Below are positions 61,909 through 64,000 of a DNA stretch of 64,000 nucleotides, piece by piece (position 1 is the first letter of the stretch; each line of letters begins with the position of its first letter). The DNA comes from Pseudomonas psychrophila (lineage in GTDB: Bacteria > Pseudomonadota > Gammaproteobacteria > Pseudomonadales > Pseudomonadaceae). The notes under the pieces were generated by a model. The model was not told where the DNA came from. It saw only the letters and a program-made list of their open reading frames with translations, and did no database searches. The position numbers were made by a program, and so were the translations under genes. The DNA lies in assembly GCF_001043005.1 (NCBI RefSeq), contig NZ_JYKZ01000011.1:62001-126000 (forward strand), read 5' to 3'.

Positions 61909-63666
61909 GTGGCATTGACGATTCTTGGCCTGTCCGGCGCCCTCAGCCATGATCCCTCCGCAGCCCTCTATATCGACGGCAAGCTGGTAGCGGCGGCTGA
62001 AGAAGAACGCTTCGTGCGTGATAAGCATGCAAAGAACCGCATGCCCTACGAGTCCGCGAAATTCTGCCTTGAGCAGGCGGGTATCAAACCTTCCGACGTT
62101 GACGTAGTGGCGATCCCGTTCGCGCCGATCAGCTTGTTCGGCAAGGCACGCTGGCATTACGCCAAGCGCTACTGGTACGCCCCGGACCGCGCCCTTGACG
62201 CGATCCTGATGGGCAACCGTCGCTACAAACGCTATCGCAACAAAATCGTGTTCTGCCTTGAGCAACTGGGTTTCGACCCGAAGAAAATCAAGATCGAACC
62301 GGTTGAGCATCACCTGGCCCACGCTTCCAGCGCCTACCACTGCTCGGGTTTCAAAGAGAAAACCGCGATCCTGGGTATCGACGGCAAGGGCGAGTACGCC
62401 ACAACGTTCTTCGGCTACGGCGAAAACGGCAAGATCACCAAGATCAAGGAGTTCTTCGATCCGGACTCCCTGGGTGGCCTGTACGGCGCGATTACCGAGT
62501 TCCTCGGTTTCGAGATGCTGGACGGTGAGTTCAAGGTCATGGGCATGGCGCCGTACGGCGACGCCAGCAAATACGATTTCTCGCGCCTGGCCTCATTTGA
62601 AAACGGCGAGCTGGTGATCAATACCGAATACGCCAACGTGATCGGCCTGCGTCGCTACAAAGAGAAAGGCAAGGGGTTCTACTTCTCGCCAAAACTGATC
62701 GAGTGGCTGGGACCAAAGCGCGAAGGCGATATCGCCGACGAGCCGTATATCCACTACGCGGCCAGCATGCAGGCGCTGTTTGAAAAACTGTCGCTGCAGA
62801 TGATCGATTACTACCTGGGCGACATTCTTAAAGAAACCGGCAAGATGGCCTTTGCGGGCGGCTGCGCGTTGAACGTGAAGCTGAACCAGAAAATCATCGC
62901 CCGTCCTGAAGTCAAAGAGCTGTTCGTTCAACCTGCCTCCGGCGATGCCGGCACCGCTGTCGGCGCCGCTGCTTACGTGTCTCACGCTCGCGGCGTGCCG
63001 GTCGAGAAGATGGAACACGTCTACCTCGGCCCTGCCTACAGCAACGAAGACGTGATCGCAGCCTGTGCCCGTCACCCTGGCAAGCCTGCGTATCGCAAGA
63101 TCGAGGGCACCCCGGAGAAGATCGCCAAGATCATGGTCGACGGCAACCCGGTGGCCTGGTTCCAGGGCCGCATGGAGTTCGGTCCGCGTGCATTGGGCGG
63201 TCGTTCGATCATCGGTTGCCCGAGCAGCGAAGGCGTGGCTGACCGCATCAACGAACAAATCAAGTTCCGCGAGCGCTGGAGGCCTTTCTGCCCGTCCATG
63301 CTCGACACCGTTGGCCCGCAGATGATCAAGGTCGATCACCCGGCACCGTTCATGACCTTCACCTTTGAAGTGTCTGACGAATGGAAAACCCGCGTGCCAG
63401 AGGTTGTCCATGAAGATGGCACTTCCCGTGCCCAGGTGCTCAAGCGCGAATACAACCCGCGTTACTACGACATGATGAAGGCGCTCGAAGTGCTGACCGG
63501 TAATGGTGTGTCGCTGAACACGTCGCTCAACCGTCGCGGCGAACCGATGGTCTGCTCGCCGACCGACGCGCTGAACATGTTCTTCGGTTCCGATCTGCAG
63601 TACCTGATCATGGAAGATATTTTGGTAGTTAAAGACGGCGCCGAGACTTATGAATCGCTCGACTGA
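61909..63666 (+). CDS. NodU/CmcH-type carbamoyltransferase (LPS core)
   Basis: The 585-residue two-domain enzyme has the N-terminal Kae1-like domain with the metal/ATP motif HHLAHASSAY and the C-terminal carbamoyl-phosphate domain with RMEFGPRALGGRSI. In P. aeruginosa PA5005, in the same locus, carbamoylates the inner-core heptose. The GTG at 61909 follows AAGAGG by eight bases and gives the conserved start ALTILGLSGALSHDPSAAL. Confidence 0.93.
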   Translation: MALTILGLSGALSHDPSAALYIDGKLVAAAEEERFVRDKHAKNRMPYESAKFCLEQAGIKPSDVDVVAIPFAPISLFGKARWHYAKRYWYAPDRALDAILMGNRRYKRYRNKIVFCLEQLGFDPKKIKIEPVEHHLAHASSAYHCSGFKEKTAILGIDGKGEYATTFFGYGENGKITKIKEFFDPDSLGGLYGAITEFLGFEMLDGEFKVMGMAPYGDASKYDFSRLASFENGELVINTEYANVIGLRRYKEKGKGFYFSPKLIEWLGPKREGDIADEPYIHYAASMQALFEKLSLQMIDYYLGDILKETGKMAFAGGCALNVKLNQKIIARPEVKELFVQPASGDAGTAVGAAAYVSHARGVPVEKMEHVYLGPAYSNEDVIAACARHPGKPAYRKIEGTPEKIAKIMVDGNPVAWFQGRMEFGPRALGGRSIIGCPSSEGVADRINEQIKFRERWRPFCPSMLDTVGPQMIKVDHPAPFMTFTFEVSDEWKTRVPEVVHEDGTSRAQVLKREYNPRYYDMMKALEVLTGNGVSLNTSLNRRGEPMVCSPTDALNMFFGSDLQYLIMEDILVVKDGAETYESLD

Positions 63667-64000
63667 GCGTCATGTGCTGCAGTTCTGTCACGGCTATGAC
63701 GGGCCGTTCCTGGACTGCGCGCGCCAGTACGCCAGCCTGTTTTCCGGCACCGGGTATAAGGTCACCACGGTCTTTTTGACCGGGGCGGCCGACCCTGAAG
63801 TGGCAGCAGGCTGCGATTCTGATGAAGTGCTGTTTATGGAGTTCAGCTCAAAGGCCATTCGTGGCCTGAAGCTGGGCGCCATCGCGAAGCTGCGCAAGAT
63901 CGCAGCTTCGCGCAATTTCAGTTTTTGCATCGCCCACCGCTTCAAGCCGATATATATCGCCTTGTTGGCCACTGGTTTGCCGGTGATTGGCGTACATCAC
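63650..64000 (+). CDS. LPS core glycosyltransferase (partial, runs off right edge)
   Basis: The first 117 codons of a GT-B enzyme are present: HVLQFCHGYDGPFLDCARQY, then a Rossmann N-domain (IAHRFKPIYIALLATGLPVI). In P. aeruginosa the gene after the carbamoyltransferase is wapH (PA5004), a core glycosyltransferase, and this is probably its equivalent. The ATG at 63650-63652 overlaps the carbamoyltransferase end by 17 bases. Confidence 0.8.
   Translation, partial: MNRSTERHVLQFCHGYDGPFLDCARQYASLFSGTGYKVTTVFLTGAADPEVAAGCDSDEVLFMEFSSKAIRGLKLGAIAKLRKIAASRNFSFCIAHRFKPIYIALLATGLPVIGVHH

Noticed and set aside
1..64000. tRNA or rRNA genes, IS elements, phage attachment sites
   Set aside because: None was recognised by eye: no tRNA-like cloverleaf with a TTCGA/TTCAA loop, no transposase or integrase frame. 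A tRNAscan-SE and ISfinder search would settle this.

Overview
The window comes from a Pseudomonas chromosome, most likely of the fluorescens/fragi lineage. I base this on gene content, on gene order, and on REP/REPIN palindromes typical of that group. From selO to the right edge the order selO-mscK-nhaP2 ... rlmJ-msrA-dipA ... aceF-aceE-glnE-ilvE-waaF-waaC-waaG-waaP-kinases-carbamoyltransferase-glycosyltransferase follows, from memory, the PA5023 to PA5004 segment of P. aeruginosa PAO1, with extra genes inserted. No tRNA, rRNA, CRISPR array or transposase gene was seen.

Positions 1-14548 (all minus strand) form one tightly coupled operon for an aryl-polyene (xanthomonadin-like) pigment lipid. 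It holds ketoacyl-synthase parts, two acyl carrier proteins, three acyltransferase or glycosyltransferase enzymes, an adenylating ligase fused to a dehydratase-like domain, an aromatic amino acid ammonia-lyase, a thioesterase, a LolA-like carrier, an MMPL exporter, an antiporter-like membrane protein, a flavoenzyme with flavin-dependent halogenase motifs, a methyltransferase and a DUF3261 lipoprotein. Most junctions are 4-base ATGA overlaps. Two envelope genes of this operon carry a REPIN palindrome inside the signal-peptide coding region, in frame.

Positions 14886-26623 carry housekeeping and accessory genes: an orphan ParA ATPase, trxC, an SLC13-type permease, a HigBA-like toxin-antitoxin pair, selO, mscK, a K+/H+ antiporter and an unrecognised membrane protein. 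Positions 26711-32611 are the divergent putA/putP pair; the spacer between them contains six copies of the PutA half-site. Then come rlmJ, msrA, the c-di-GMP phosphodiesterase dipA and a PhoD-like phosphatase without a visible signal peptide. The pyruvate dehydrogenase genes aceE-aceF follow, with two mirror-image 13-bp palindromes upstream of aceE, and then glnE and ilvE.

Positions 47693-54641 are the LPS inner-core operon: waaF, waaC, waaG, waaP and three further WaaP/InaA-family kinase genes. One of these looks like a pseudokinase and another is a double-kinase fusion. The LPS locus is interrupted at 54642-61700 by a TonB-dependent receptor, whose 3' end plus a REP hairpin is tandemly duplicated, and by a 1428-residue toxin-like protein. 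It then resumes with a carbamoyltransferase and a glycosyltransferase that runs off the right edge.
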